Source: Sphingomonadales bacterium (GTDB lineage Bacteria > Pseudomonadota > Alphaproteobacteria > Sphingomonadales > Sphingomonadaceae). Taken from it: a stretch of DNA of 11,682 bases. The notes under the pieces were generated by a model, which saw only the letters and a program-made list of their open reading frames with translations, had not been told where the DNA came from and ran no database searches. The translations under genes and the position numbers were made by a program. Shown in pieces: positions 1-7,605 of this stretch (its first letter is position 1; every line of letters begins with the position of its first letter). The DNA is taken from contig JANYCM010000245.1 in the NCBI GenBank assembly GCA_025360285.1, positions 1 to 11,682 on the forward strand, read 5' to 3'.

Positions 1-842
1 ACCCCCACGACATTCCCAAGCGACTTCGACATCTTGTCGCTGCCGCCCATGTTGAGGAAGCCATTGTGCATCCAGATATCGGCCAGCGGCGCGCCTTCAT
101 GGGCGCAGCGGCTTTGCGCCAGTTCATTCTCGTGATGCGGGAAAATCAGGTCGAGCCCGCCGCCGTGAATGCTGATCGTCGGGCCAAGCTCCGCTTCGAT
201 CATTGCCGAGCATTCGATGTGCCAGCCGGGCCGGCCACGGCCCCAGGGCGATTGCCAGCCCACCTGGTCATCGGCACTCGGCTTCCACAGCACGAAATCG
301 GCGGCGTTCTTCTTGTAGGGGGCAACCTCCACCCGCGCGCCGGCGATCATCTGGTCGAGGTTGCGCTTCGACAGCGCGCCATAGCCGGGGTCCGCCGTCA
401 CATCGAACAGCACATGGCCTTGCGCTTCATAGGCCGCGCCCTTGGCGATCAATGTACCGATCATCGTAATCATCTGCGGCACAAAGGTCGTCGCGTGCGG
501 CTCCAGATCGGGCCGTTCCACCCCCAGTGCGCCCATGTCAGCGAGGTAGAAATCCTCGTACCGCTTGGTAATCACTGAGATCAGCTCGCCTTCATCGGCG
601 GCCTTCGCCATGATCTTGTCGTCGATATCGGTGATGTTGCGAGCGTAAACGACGTTTTCTGCCCCATGCACATGGCGCAGCAGGCGACGCAGCGTGTCGA
701 ACACCACCGCCGGCCGGGCATTGCCGATATGGGCGCGGCCATAAACCGTCGGTCCGCAAACATACATCGACACGCGGCCGGAGGCATCGGGGGCCACCTC
801 GCGCTTGGCGCGGGTCAGTGTATCGTACAAGCGAACGGGCAT
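1..842 (-). CDS. cysS: Cysteinyl-tRNA synthetase, N-terminal 280 residues (cut by left edge)
   Basis: This class I aminoacyl-tRNA synthetase charges tRNA-Cys with cysteine in the cytoplasm. The reading frame is open to the left edge, so the C-terminal part (DALR-like and anticodon-binding regions) is missing. Visible signatures in order are MYVCGPTVYG with C29, the HIGH-type motif HIGN at 38-41, C211, the HHENE segment at 236-240, and KMSKS at 270-274. C29, C211, H236 and E240 match the spacing of the zinc site known from E. coli CysRS. The ATG at 842-840 is chosen because it overlaps the cvpA stop as TGATG and begins the family-typical MPVRLYDTLT. Translation is therefore probably coupled to cvpA. 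The family assignment is secure; only the missing end is unknown. Confidence 0.97.
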   Translation of the reverse strand, partial: MPVRLYDTLTRAKREVAPDASGRVSMYVCGPTVYGRAHIGNARPAVVFDTLRRLLRHVHGAENVVYARNITDIDDKIMAKAADEGELISVITKRYEDFYLADMGALGVERPDLEPHATTFVPQMITMIGTLIAKGAAYEAQGHVLFDVTADPGYGALSKRNLDQMIAGARVEVAPYKKNAADFVLWKPSADDQVGWQSPWGRGRPGWHIECSAMIEAELGPTISIHGGGLDLIFPHHENELAQSRCAHEGAPLADIWMHNGFLNMGGSDKMSKSLGNVVG

Positions 843-1483
843 CAGATCGGCGTCGAGGGCGACGCCTTCTCCTGCTGATCAAGCAATTTATCCAGCGCGC
901 TGCGGTCCGCCGGCGCATAACCGCCATGGCCGGCATCGGGGGCGCGGGTCTCGCCCGGCTTGGCATCGGCAGTGTCGGGCGCCACCCGCCGGCGTTCCTC
1001 GACAAAATCGACAAGTGTCTTGGACACCATCGCCAGCGTCGGCGCCGTGCGCGCCTTGGCCAGCCATTCCGGCGAAGTCTTGCCCGGATCGATCGTATCG
1101 AACACCATGGTGACCAGCAGGAACAGCAACGCCGCGCCGAGCACACCCTTGCCGGCGCCAAAGCCAAGCCCGAGCAAACGATCGATGGGGCCGATCAAAG
1201 AGGCCTTGGTGCCGCTGCTCACCTGGCCACCGATGACCCGCACCAGGATGAAAGCGACCAGGAAGATCACCACCAGCGCCAGGATCGCCCCGCCCGCCTC
1301 GGTGCCGGTAAAGCGCGCGGCGATGACCTTGCCCGGCGTGTAGAGGAGGCGCACCGCGACAATCCCCGCCACCCAAGCGAGCAACGAGACGATTTCGCCG
1401 ACAAAGCCGCGCGCCAACCCGCCCAGCGCCGCCAGCACGACGATGATCAGCACAACAATGTCAAACGCGGTAAGGCCATCCAT
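842..1483 (-). CDS. cvpA: CvpA family inner-membrane protein
   Basis: This 213-residue protein has the CvpA layout. An N-terminal MDGLTAFDIVVLIIVVLAAL segment leads into GLARGFVGEIVSLLAW, followed by hydrophobic stretches at about 30-48, 65-85 and 105-128. A hydrophilic, charged tail of about 80 residues follows. Four membrane segments are expected. CvpA proteins are linked to colicin V production, purine-related loci and, in enterobacteria, bile-salt resistance, but the molecular function is not settled. The frame is open much further upstream (to 2041), but that extension runs antisense through the serine hydrolase. ATG 1483 begins the conserved family N-terminus. The ribosome binding site is weak. 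Its stop overlaps the cysS start by one base. Nothing about the gene looks broken. Confidence 0.93.
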   Translation of the reverse strand: MDGLTAFDIVVLIIVVLAALGGLARGFVGEIVSLLAWVAGIVAVRLLYTPGKVIAARFTGTEAGGAILALVVIFLVAFILVRVIGGQVSSGTKASLIGPIDRLLGLGFGAGKGVLGAALLFLLVTMVFDTIDPGKTSPEWLAKARTAPTLAMVSKTLVDFVEERRRVAPDTADAKPGETRAPDAGHGGYAPADRSALDKLLDQQEKASPSTPI

Positions 1484-1676
1484 GCGGCAGGCTGTAGCCG
1501 ATGATGCGACCGCGCTCAAAGCCTTACTGCGGCTCCTTCGACTCTCTCCCCCGGCAGCGCGCTTGCGCGGCGCATTGGAGACGGGGGGCACGTTGCCCAA
1601 AATAAGGGCTATCGCGCCGCCGCGCCCCCCGACAAAAGGGACGCAGGGGCGTCGCCCCTTCCCGCCGGAGGCAGAC
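1484..1676. other. Intergenic region between divergent cvpA and serine hydrolase genes
   Basis: This 193-bp stretch separates two genes that read away from each other, so it should carry promoters for both. No convincing -35/-10 pair can be named. A weak plus-strand candidate is TTGGAG at 1575-1580 followed after 18 nt by AAAATA at 1599-1604. The right end holds a hairpin at 1645-1659 and a strong GGAGG at 1667-1671. No small gene with support is seen in either strand. Confidence 0.6.
1645..1659 (+). repeat. GC-rich hairpin in the 5' leader of the serine hydrolase
   Basis: AGGGGC at 1645-1650 pairs perfectly with GCCCCT at 1654-1659 around a GTC loop. An alternative stem, GACGC at 1640-1644 with GCGTC at 1649-1653, competes with it. 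The hairpin ends 7 nt before the GGAGG ribosome binding site. It could affect translation initiation or simply reflect the high G+C. No function is shown. Confidence 0.4.
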
Positions 1677-2819
1677 ATGACCCTTACCGAAACCATCGCG
1701 GCCGCCGTCGAAGCCGGCAGCATCCCCGGCGCCGTCGCGATGATTGGTGATCGCGCCGCCGTGCGCGAAACCATTGTCACCGGCCAACGCGGCGACGGCA
1801 CGGCGATGACGGCGGACACGATGTTCCAACTCGCTTCGATGACGAAGGCGATCACGTCGGTGGCGGCGATGCAACTGGTCGAACAGGGTCGGCTGGCACT
1901 CGATGCGCCGATCGGCGATCTGCTGCCCGATCTCGCCAACCCGCAGGTCATCACCGGTTTCGATGACAAGGGCGCGGTGCAGTTGCGCCCCGCGGCGCGG
2001 CCGATCACGCTGCGCCACCTGCTGACCCACACATCGGGCATGGGCTATGATTTCGTCCATGAAGCTCAGGGCCGGGCGCGGCCGGCGCCGGTGGCGCCGG
2101 GCAGCTTTGCCAGTTTGAAGACGCCATTGCTGTTCGATCCCGGCGAGGATTGGGCTTACGGTGTGAATACCGATTGGGTGGGGCTGGCGGTTGAGGCGGT
2201 AAGCGGCCAGCGGCTCGATGCCTATATTGCCGACCATATCACCGGGCCGCTCGGCATGGCTGATACGATGTTCGGGCTGGACGCAGCGCACAAGGCGCGG
2301 CTGGCGACGTTGATGCTGCGCGGCGAGGATGGTGCCCTGTCGCCCTTCCCCATGAACATCGGCGGTGGTACCGAGGCGGAATTCATCGCCGGCGGTGCCG
2401 GCCTGTGCGGCACCGCGGCGGATTACATGCGCTTTTTGCGGATGATCCTGAACGGCGGCAGCCTGGACGGCACGGTGATTTTGTCACAAGCCAGCATCGC
2501 CGACATGACGCGCAACCAGATCGGCGGTTTACGCGCCGGTGCGATGGCGACCACGATGCCGGCGCTCAGCCTGCCGGTTGATTGGTTTCCCGAAATGACG
2601 CCCGGCTGGGGCCTGGGCTTCCTGATCAACCCGCAGACCAGCGCCGACGGCCGGCCGGCGGGCAGTCTCGCCTGGGCCGGCATCGCCAACACCTATTTCT
2701 GGATCGATCCGGGCACCGGGCTTGCCGGCGTCCTGCTGATGCAATTGCTGCCCTTTGCCGATCCGGGGGCGCTGGCCGTGCTGGCGGCGTTCGAACGCGG
2801 GGTTTACCAGCCGGCCTAG
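1677..2819 (+). CDS. Serine hydrolase, beta-lactamase/family VIII esterase-like (S12 fold)
   Basis: This 380-residue protein has the fold shared by class C beta-lactamases, D-alanyl-D-alanine carboxypeptidases and family VIII esterases. The nucleophile motif SxxK is S54-M-T-K57. The tyrosine motif is Y161-G-V-N164 in DWAYGVNTDWVG. HTSGM lies at 118-122. A late W333-A-G followed by NTYFWIDP sits where the third active-site motif normally lies. No signal peptide is visible, which favours a cytoplasmic esterase-like hydrolase over a periplasmic beta-lactamase; the true substrate cannot be read from sequence. The ATG at 1677 is chosen over upstream in-frame starts because GGAGG at 1667-1671 sits 5 nt before it, and the family homology begins here (MTLTETIAAAVEAGSIPGAV). 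It stands alone on the plus strand and converges on the DUF885 gene with only 10 nt between stops. Confidence 0.92.
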   Translation: MTLTETIAAAVEAGSIPGAVAMIGDRAAVRETIVTGQRGDGTAMTADTMFQLASMTKAITSVAAMQLVEQGRLALDAPIGDLLPDLANPQVITGFDDKGAVQLRPAARPITLRHLLTHTSGMGYDFVHEAQGRARPAPVAPGSFASLKTPLLFDPGEDWAYGVNTDWVGLAVEAVSGQRLDAYIADHITGPLGMADTMFGLDAAHKARLATLMLRGEDGALSPFPMNIGGGTEAEFIAGGAGLCGTAADYMRFLRMILNGGSLDGTVILSQASIADMTRNQIGGLRAGAMATTMPALSLPVDWFPEMTPGWGLGFLINPQTSADGRPAGSLAWAGIANTYFWIDPGTGLAGVLLMQLLPFADPGALAVLAAFERGVYQPA

Positions 2820-2829
2820 CGTTCGCCCC

Positions 2830-4677
2830 CTACGCCGCCTTCACCTTCGCGATCATCCGGTCAACGACCCCCGGCAATGCCGACAGCGGCACGCCGCCGG
2901 TTTCAACCAGCGCGTCATTATAATCGCGGACATCGAATTTCGGCCCCAGCAGCGCCTTGGCGCGGGCGCGCTGCTTGAGGATTTCATTGTGACCGATCTT
3001 GTAGCCACAGGCCTGGCCGGGGCTGGCGCAATAGCGGTCGATTTCGCTGGTAACGCTGCCCGTGGAGCGCCCGGTTTCGGCAACCATGGTGGCAATGGCC
3101 TTCTCCCGCGTCCAGCGCATGGCATGGAGGCCGGTATCGACGATCAGACGGACAGCGCGGAAGCGCTGGGCGTTGAGATAGCCCAGCCGGCCGAACGGAT
3201 CATCAGCGTAGAAACCGTCCTCATCAACCAGCTGTTCGGCATAGAGCGCCCAGCCTTCGACAAAGGCGTTGAAGCCGATCAATTGCGCCATCGGCGAGAC
3301 GATATCGGGGTGTTCGGCGAGATAGGCGCCCTGCCAGGCATGACCGGGGATCCCTTCATGCGCGGTCAATGAGGCGAGCGTCCAGCTGGGCCAATAGTCC
3401 ATCTTTTTCAGATTGATGTAATAGATGGCGGGGCGTTTGCCGTCGGTGCTGGCAAAGTTCATGTAACCAAGGCCGGCGCCATCCTGGATATCGACGGGGA
3501 CGCGCTTGACCTGGACATCGGCCCTGAGGCCAAGCTTTGAAATGCGCCCCAGCCGCGGGCGGATGCGATCGAGCACACCCTGGCAGGCGGCGATGACGGC
3601 GGCGCGGCCGGCGTCACTGTCGGGCTGCAGGAAGCGCTTGTCGGCGTTGAGCGCGGCGGTGCGGGCACCGACGCTGCCCTGGGTCAGGCCCTGGGCTTGC
3701 AGGATCTTGTCCATTTCGGCCTCGATGGCGCGATTCTGTTCCCAGCCAGTCTTGTGGATTTCGGCCGCCGACAGGCTGGTCGTCGTCTGGCTTTTCAGCA
3801 GATATTGATAATAGGCCTCACCCTGCGGCAACTTCCACATGCCGGCATCGCTGTTGGTCTTCAGCGCCTTTAGCACATTAATCTGGTGGTCGAGCGCCGG
3901 GTAGATCTTGCCCTCGACGATCGCCAGTGCCCGGGCTGTGGGATCGGGCAGGCCGAGTTTCTTGGCGCGGGTAGCGATCGAGGTGACGAACTTCGATTGG
4001 GCGGCGGGGACGCCGCGCAATTCGGTCTGCTGGCCCAACGTGTTGGCGACGATGAAATCGGGCGGGATGACGCCCTTGCCGCTGTCTGCGATGATGCGGG
4101 TGGTTTCATCATCCAGCTGCTTGCCGACCTGGTCCAGCCGGCTGAGATAGGCCTCGGCCCCGGCGGCGTCTTCAACGCGGTGATAGGTATCAAGAAATTC
4201 AGCGGCCTGTTGATAGGTGCCGTTCTGCTGGCTGACGACATAGGGAATGCCGCCACTGGTGCCGCTATAGCCGAAATCGAATTTTTCACCCTCGGCGGCG
4301 ATGCCCAGCGCCCAAGTGACTGAATCATAATTGTTGATATCCGACCCCGTCAGCCCGGCACGGGGGATGGTGCCCAGCAGCCGGCTGGCGGTGGCATAGA
4401 CGCGGCGGTCCTCGGCTTCACCGGCATAGGAACCGTCGCTGAGCCTGGACGCCAGCCCGGCGTTGGCGCCCTTGTCCATGCCGAGCAGGGTCGCCTGTTC
4501 GGGACTGCGTTGCAGGATCTGATTGGCAATGGTGGTCAGCGCTGCGGCAAGCTGCGGATCGGCAGCGGCCGCCGCCGGGGCGGCAAGGCCGGCCCCCGAC
4601 AGCGCGGCAGTGGCGGCGGCACCCTGCAACACACGGCGGCGCGAGGCGGGCTGATCGAGCAGATTGCGGGTGAACAT
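2830..4677 (-). CDS. DUF885 family metallopeptidase-like protein, Tat-exported
   Basis: This 615-residue protein matches the DUF885 family (PF05960). The N-terminus has a twin-arginine leader: SRRRVLQGAA at 12-21, then an alanine-rich hydrophobic core ending near residue 39, so folded export to the periplasm is expected. The family's zinc-type motif is HEGIPGH at 440-446, with the downstream acidic segment FVEGWALYAEQL at 472-483 (E474). DUF885 proteins are thought to be gluzincin-like hydrolases, but the substrate here is unknown. Length is normal for the family. The start at 4677 is supported by AAAGGA at 4693-4688, 10 nt upstream and inside the end of the preceding flippase gene. It lies 5 nt downstream of that gene, so the two are probably cotranscribed. 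The frame is intact throughout. Confidence 0.9.
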   Translation of the reverse strand: MFTRNLLDQPASRRRVLQGAAATAALSGAGLAAPAAAAADPQLAAALTTIANQILQRSPEQATLLGMDKGANAGLASRLSDGSYAGEAEDRRVYATASRLLGTIPRAGLTGSDINNYDSVTWALGIAAEGEKFDFGYSGTSGGIPYVVSQQNGTYQQAAEFLDTYHRVEDAAGAEAYLSRLDQVGKQLDDETTRIIADSGKGVIPPDFIVANTLGQQTELRGVPAAQSKFVTSIATRAKKLGLPDPTARALAIVEGKIYPALDHQINVLKALKTNSDAGMWKLPQGEAYYQYLLKSQTTTSLSAAEIHKTGWEQNRAIEAEMDKILQAQGLTQGSVGARTAALNADKRFLQPDSDAGRAAVIAACQGVLDRIRPRLGRISKLGLRADVQVKRVPVDIQDGAGLGYMNFASTDGKRPAIYYINLKKMDYWPSWTLASLTAHEGIPGHAWQGAYLAEHPDIVSPMAQLIGFNAFVEGWALYAEQLVDEDGFYADDPFGRLGYLNAQRFRAVRLIVDTGLHAMRWTREKAIATMVAETGRSTGSVTSEIDRYCASPGQACGYKIGHNEILKQRARAKALLGPKFDVRDYNDALVETGGVPLSALPGVVDRMIAKVKAA

Positions 4678-4682
4678 GAGAA

Positions 4683-6233
4683 TCAGGTCCTTTGCGAGGC
4701 GATGGAAAGTGGCGGCACAATAGCGGCTTCAGGTTCTGGCGCGAAGGCCTGGGCAGTGAGGCGGCGGGCAAACAACAGCCGATCGGCACCGCGAAAGCCG
4801 AAGCGCCAGATGATGCCGCCAAAACTGCCGAGAATGGCCACGAGCCCGATCGACAGCTGAATCGGTTCCGGGGTGCGCATCACCAGCAGGCCGACGCCAA
4901 AGGCCGGCAGCCCGGCACCAAGCATCGACCAGCGCCAGCCCGACACCGGCTGCGCCAACGCCTTCGCCAGCAGCCGCGATTTGGCCACCGACAGGAACAG
5001 CGCCGACAGCGCCAGCCCGCCCGCCGCCCCACGCCCGCCGTATAACGGGACCAGCCACAGCGACGCGCCAATCTGCACCAGGATGCCGGCCAGCGACCAG
5101 GCGAAATTGCGGCCACGCGCCACATAGATCAGCGCCGCCTCCGCCACCGCCGCCTGTGCCGCCAGCACTTCGGTGACCAGCAGCAGGGCAAGGATGGCGG
5201 CACCGCCGGCGAATACCGGCCCGAACAGGCCCATGCCGGCCTTGCCCGTCATCCCCAGCGCCAGCACCACGCCGAGTTGCGCGGTGCCGACCCAGAAGCT
5301 GACCTGGCGCAAATGCGCCGCCACCCGGCCGATATTACCGGCGGCAAGATTGGTGGTGAGGACAGGGGCGAGGATAGGATCGAAGCTGGATTTCAGCCGC
5401 TGCGGCAAGGAAGCGATCTGCTGCGCCACATAATAGATGCCGACGATTTCGGCACTGGCGAACCGACCCAGGATGAAGACATCGAGGCGGCGGGCGCCCC
5501 ATTCGGCGATATCCGCCCCCGCCAGCGGGATATTGATGCGCACCAGATGCAGCAGCGCCGCCGGATCGGGCCGCCAGCCGCCAACCAGCCCGAACGCCCG
5601 CAGCGCCGGCGCCGCCGAAGCCAAGGCGGCGGCGACCATCGACAGCAGGTAGGCGATGATCAGGCCATCGGACTTCAATATGGTGAACGCCAGCGCCAGC
5701 GCCGCAATGCTGAGCACCCAGGGTTCAACCAGCGACCGGGCGCGGACAGTGGCAGCGATATCATGGCGGAACGCCAGCGCCGCCAGGCAGATGTCCGACA
5801 GCACGATACACGGGATAATCAGCGGAAAAAAGCGATCCAGACCGGTGGCGGCCGAGGCTGGAAAGACGATCTGCGGCACCATCACCAGCGCCGCCGATCC
5901 GATGACGGCCGCGATCATCGTCACCAGCAGGCCGTCATACAGTGCATGCGCCTCGGCGGCCCGGCGCTGGGCCGGCGTTTCGGTCAGGCTGCGCAGCGCC
6001 ATATCTTCCGCCAGGCCGCGCTTGAGGCCCAACGTCGCCAGCATCGCGACCAGTTCGACGACCATCGTCGCATAGGCGAAACGGCCCAGCGCCGTCGCGC
6101 CATAGAGCCGCCCGGCAATGAACAGGAACGGCAGCCGCGCCAGCAGGCGCAGCAGATAGCCAAGGAAACTCGTCCGCCCACCCCGCGCCAGCGCGGCGGT
6201 CTCGTGCGCGTCGGGTGCTTCAGTCGCCGACAT
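4683..6233 (-). CDS. Polysaccharide/lipid-linked oligosaccharide flippase-like membrane protein (MOP superfamily)
   Basis: This 516-residue integral membrane protein resembles Wzx/RfbX-type flippases, which move lipid-linked sugars across the inner membrane. A short polar N-terminus of about 20 residues precedes TSFLGYLLRLLARLPFLFIA. The segment GRLYGATALGRFAYATMVVE at 41-60 is typical of the family's first helices. About 12-14 hydrophobic segments continue to near residue 490, and the tail is short and soluble. No glycosyltransferase, polymerase or ligase gene is nearby, so the substrate is not indicated. ATG 6233 is preferred over in-frame ATGs at 6254 and 6287 because it has a GGCGGG-rich stretch upstream and lies inside the end of the flavin reductase gene, giving a 14-nt overlap. 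The more distal starts would overlap that gene further and lack a ribosome binding site. Confidence 0.85.
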   Translation of the reverse strand: MSATEAPDAHETAALARGGRTSFLGYLLRLLARLPFLFIAGRLYGATALGRFAYATMVVELVAMLATLGLKRGLAEDMALRSLTETPAQRRAAEAHALYDGLLVTMIAAVIGSAALVMVPQIVFPASAATGLDRFFPLIIPCIVLSDICLAALAFRHDIAATVRARSLVEPWVLSIAALALAFTILKSDGLIIAYLLSMVAAALASAAPALRAFGLVGGWRPDPAALLHLVRINIPLAGADIAEWGARRLDVFILGRFASAEIVGIYYVAQQIASLPQRLKSSFDPILAPVLTTNLAAGNIGRVAAHLRQVSFWVGTAQLGVVLALGMTGKAGMGLFGPVFAGGAAILALLLVTEVLAAQAAVAEAALIYVARGRNFAWSLAGILVQIGASLWLVPLYGGRGAAGGLALSALFLSVAKSRLLAKALAQPVSGWRWSMLGAGLPAFGVGLLVMRTPEPIQLSIGLVAILGSFGGIIWRFGFRGADRLLFARRLTAQAFAPEPEAAIVPPLSIASQRT

Positions 6234-6717
6234 GCACCCGCCGGTAGCGGCCATGCAGATACAGCAGTGATTCACGATCCGGGGCAAAGCCCAGCCGCGT
6301 CACCTTGCCGACGATGATCCGGTGGTCGCCGCCATCATGATCGGCATGCAGCGTGCAGGCAAAGGCCGCCTTGGCCGAAGCGAGCACCGGCAGCCCATCC
6401 CATTCCGCCCATTCCGCCTCGGCAAAGCGATCGACGCCGCGGGTGGCAAAACGATCCGCCACCGCCTGGCCATCCAGATCGAGCACATTTATGGCAAAGC
6501 GCGCCGATTCGCGCAGCGCCGGAAGGGCAGACGCGCCATTCGCCGGGCAGAACAGCAGCAGCGGCGGATCGAGCGATACCGAGGTGAAGCTGTTGGCGGT
6601 AAGCCCCACACTACTGCCATCGGGCGCGCGGCCCGTGACGACGGTGACGCCAGTGGCGAAGCAGCCAAAGGCATTGCGCAGCACGCGCGGATCGAAGGGC
6701 GGTTCGGCAAGGTCCAT
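6220..6717 (-). CDS. Flavin reductase-like domain protein (FMN-binding split barrel)
   Basis: This 165-residue protein belongs to the flavin reductase-like family (PF01613; HpaC/RutF type). Such proteins use NAD(P)H to reduce FMN or FAD for a partner monooxygenase, or act as small flavoenzymes. Signatures include RVLRNAFGCFATGVTVVTG at 11-29, GLTANSFTSVSLDPPLLLFC at 38-57, FAINVL at 74-79, and GDHRIIVGKV at 130-139. Length is typical. No flavin-dependent monooxygenase lies in the window, so the partner is unknown. The ATG at 6717 is preceded by AGGGG about 12 nt upstream. A long upstream extension of the frame runs antisense through modA and is rejected. It is first in a minus-strand unit with the flippase and the DUF885 gene, and is divergent from modA. 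Confidence 0.9.
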   Translation of the reverse strand: MDLAEPPFDPRVLRNAFGCFATGVTVVTGRAPDGSSVGLTANSFTSVSLDPPLLLFCPANGASALPALRESARFAINVLDLDGQAVADRFATRGVDRFAEAEWAEWDGLPVLASAKAAFACTLHADHDGGDHRIIVGKVTRLGFAPDRESLLYLHGRYRRVHVGD

Positions 6718-6846
6718 GATCGCGCCACCCCTAATGGGTTCGGCGTGTCGGTCAATGTTTGGCGGGAGGATTTGCGTCGCCCCACTGGCCAAGGCCGGGC
6801 GGGCCTGCGATATGCTTTTCTGGATATATCGACCTTTGGATTCGCC
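6718..6846. other. Divergent intergenic region between flavin reductase gene and modA
   Basis: This 129-bp stretch should hold the promoters for the leftward flavin reductase unit and the rightward mod operon. TTGACC on the minus strand at 6755-6750 resembles a -35 box, but no -10 box is correctly spaced from it. On the modA side an A/T-rich patch at 6808-6831 contains the palindrome listed separately. No small gene is seen. Confidence 0.55.
6808..6831. promoter_or_regulatory. Candidate ModE-type operator (Mo-box-like palindrome) upstream of modA
   Basis: CGATAT at 6808-6813 and ATATCG at 6826-6831 form a perfect 6-bp inverted repeat with a 12-nt spacer, ending 15 nt before the modA ATG. Known ModE operators are palindromes of about this length with CG-N-TATAT half-sites in front of mod operons. 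The resemblance, the local A/T richness in a GC-rich region and the position in front of modA support the call. The half-sites are imperfect against the ModE consensus (the left arm reads TATG where TATA is expected), and no modE gene lies in the window. Confidence 0.45.
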
Positions 6847-7605
6847 ATGCTCCCATCCGTTTTTCGCCTGTGTCTGCTGCTGCTGGCGCTGTTGCCTGCG
6901 GCGGCCCCAGCGGCGCCGCTGCGCATCTATGCCGCCGCCAGCCTGGCCGAGGCGATGACGGCGCTGGGCGATGCCTGGGCCGCCACCGGCGCCGAACGGC
7001 CGGTGATGGTGATGGCCGGATCGCCGGCGCTGGCCCGGCAGATCATCGCGGGGGCGCCGGCCGGCATCTTCATTTCGGCGGACAATCAATGGCTCGATGC
7101 AGTCACAGCAGCAGGGCATATCGTGCCGGGCAGCCGCCAGGTCATCGCCGGCAATGCACTGGTGCTGGTGGTGCCGGCGACCCGCCCGCGCCATGCCGTG
7201 CTGAAACCGGGGTTCGACATGGCCGGCTTTGTCGGCCCTGGTCGCTGGGCTACCGGCGATCCGCAATCCGTGCCCGTCGGCCGCTATGCCAAAGCGGCGC
7301 TGACCAGCCTGGGCGCCTGGGATGCCGCTGCGCCCAAGCTGGCGCGTGCCGAAAATGTCCGCGCCGCGCTGGCCTATGTCGAACGCGGCGATGCGGCGGC
7401 GGGGATCGTTTATGCCACCGATGCGCGCGCCAGCCGCCGGGTGATGGTGGCGGGGGTGTTCCCGGAAGCCAGCCATCCGCCGATCGTCTATCCGGCCGCA
7501 CTGGTCGCCGGCGGCGACGATGCCGCGGCGTGGGCATTCCTTGCCTTCATCACCGGCCCGCGCGGCCGCGCCATCCTTCTCAAACAGGGGTTTACCGCAC
7601 CATGA
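6847..7605 (+). CDS. modA: Molybdate ABC transporter, periplasmic substrate-binding protein
   Basis: This 252-residue protein captures molybdate (possibly also tungstate) in the periplasm and delivers it to ModBC. A signal peptide covers about residues 1-23 (LCLLLLALLPAAAPAAP). Family motifs follow: YAAASLAEA with S32, MAGSPALARQI with S59, APAGIFISADNQWLD at 70-84, WATGDPQSVPVGRYAKAAL at 134-152, and IVYATDA with Y189. By eye, S32, S59, A135, V142 and Y189 match the oxyanion-binding residues known from E. coli ModA. The ATG at 6847 begins the leader; upstream in-frame codons run antisense into the flavin reductase gene. The ribosome binding site is weak. Its stop overlaps the next start as ATGA. 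The palindrome at 6808-6831 suggests control by molybdate. Confidence 0.95.
   Translation: MLPSVFRLCLLLLALLPAAAPAAPLRIYAAASLAEAMTALGDAWAATGAERPVMVMAGSPALARQIIAGAPAGIFISADNQWLDAVTAAGHIVPGSRQVIAGNALVLVVPATRPRHAVLKPGFDMAGFVGPGRWATGDPQSVPVGRYAKAALTSLGAWDAAAPKLARAENVRAALAYVERGDAAAGIVYATDARASRRVMVAGVFPEASHPPIVYPAALVAGGDDAAAWAFLAFITGPRGRAILLKQGFTAP

Noticed and set aside
1484..2041. In-frame upstream extension of cvpA by 186 codons
   Set aside because: The extension is antisense to the serine hydrolase and has no homology features; CvpA proteins begin at the conserved segment starting at 1483.
2817..2832. A bidirectional terminator between the convergent hydrolase and DUF885 genes
   Set aside because: Only 10 nt separate the stops and no stem with a T run could be found in either direction.
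5277..6317. A 346-codon open frame on the plus strand antisense to the flippase gene
   Set aside because: Its product is a run of Q, R, D and H typical of reading the complement of a membrane-protein gene. It has no recognisable domain and lies entirely over well-supported minus-strand genes.
6735..6760. TTGACC as a -35 box for the flavin reductase unit
   Set aside because: No acceptable -10 element lies 16-18 nt downstream on the minus strand, so a promoter cannot be supported.
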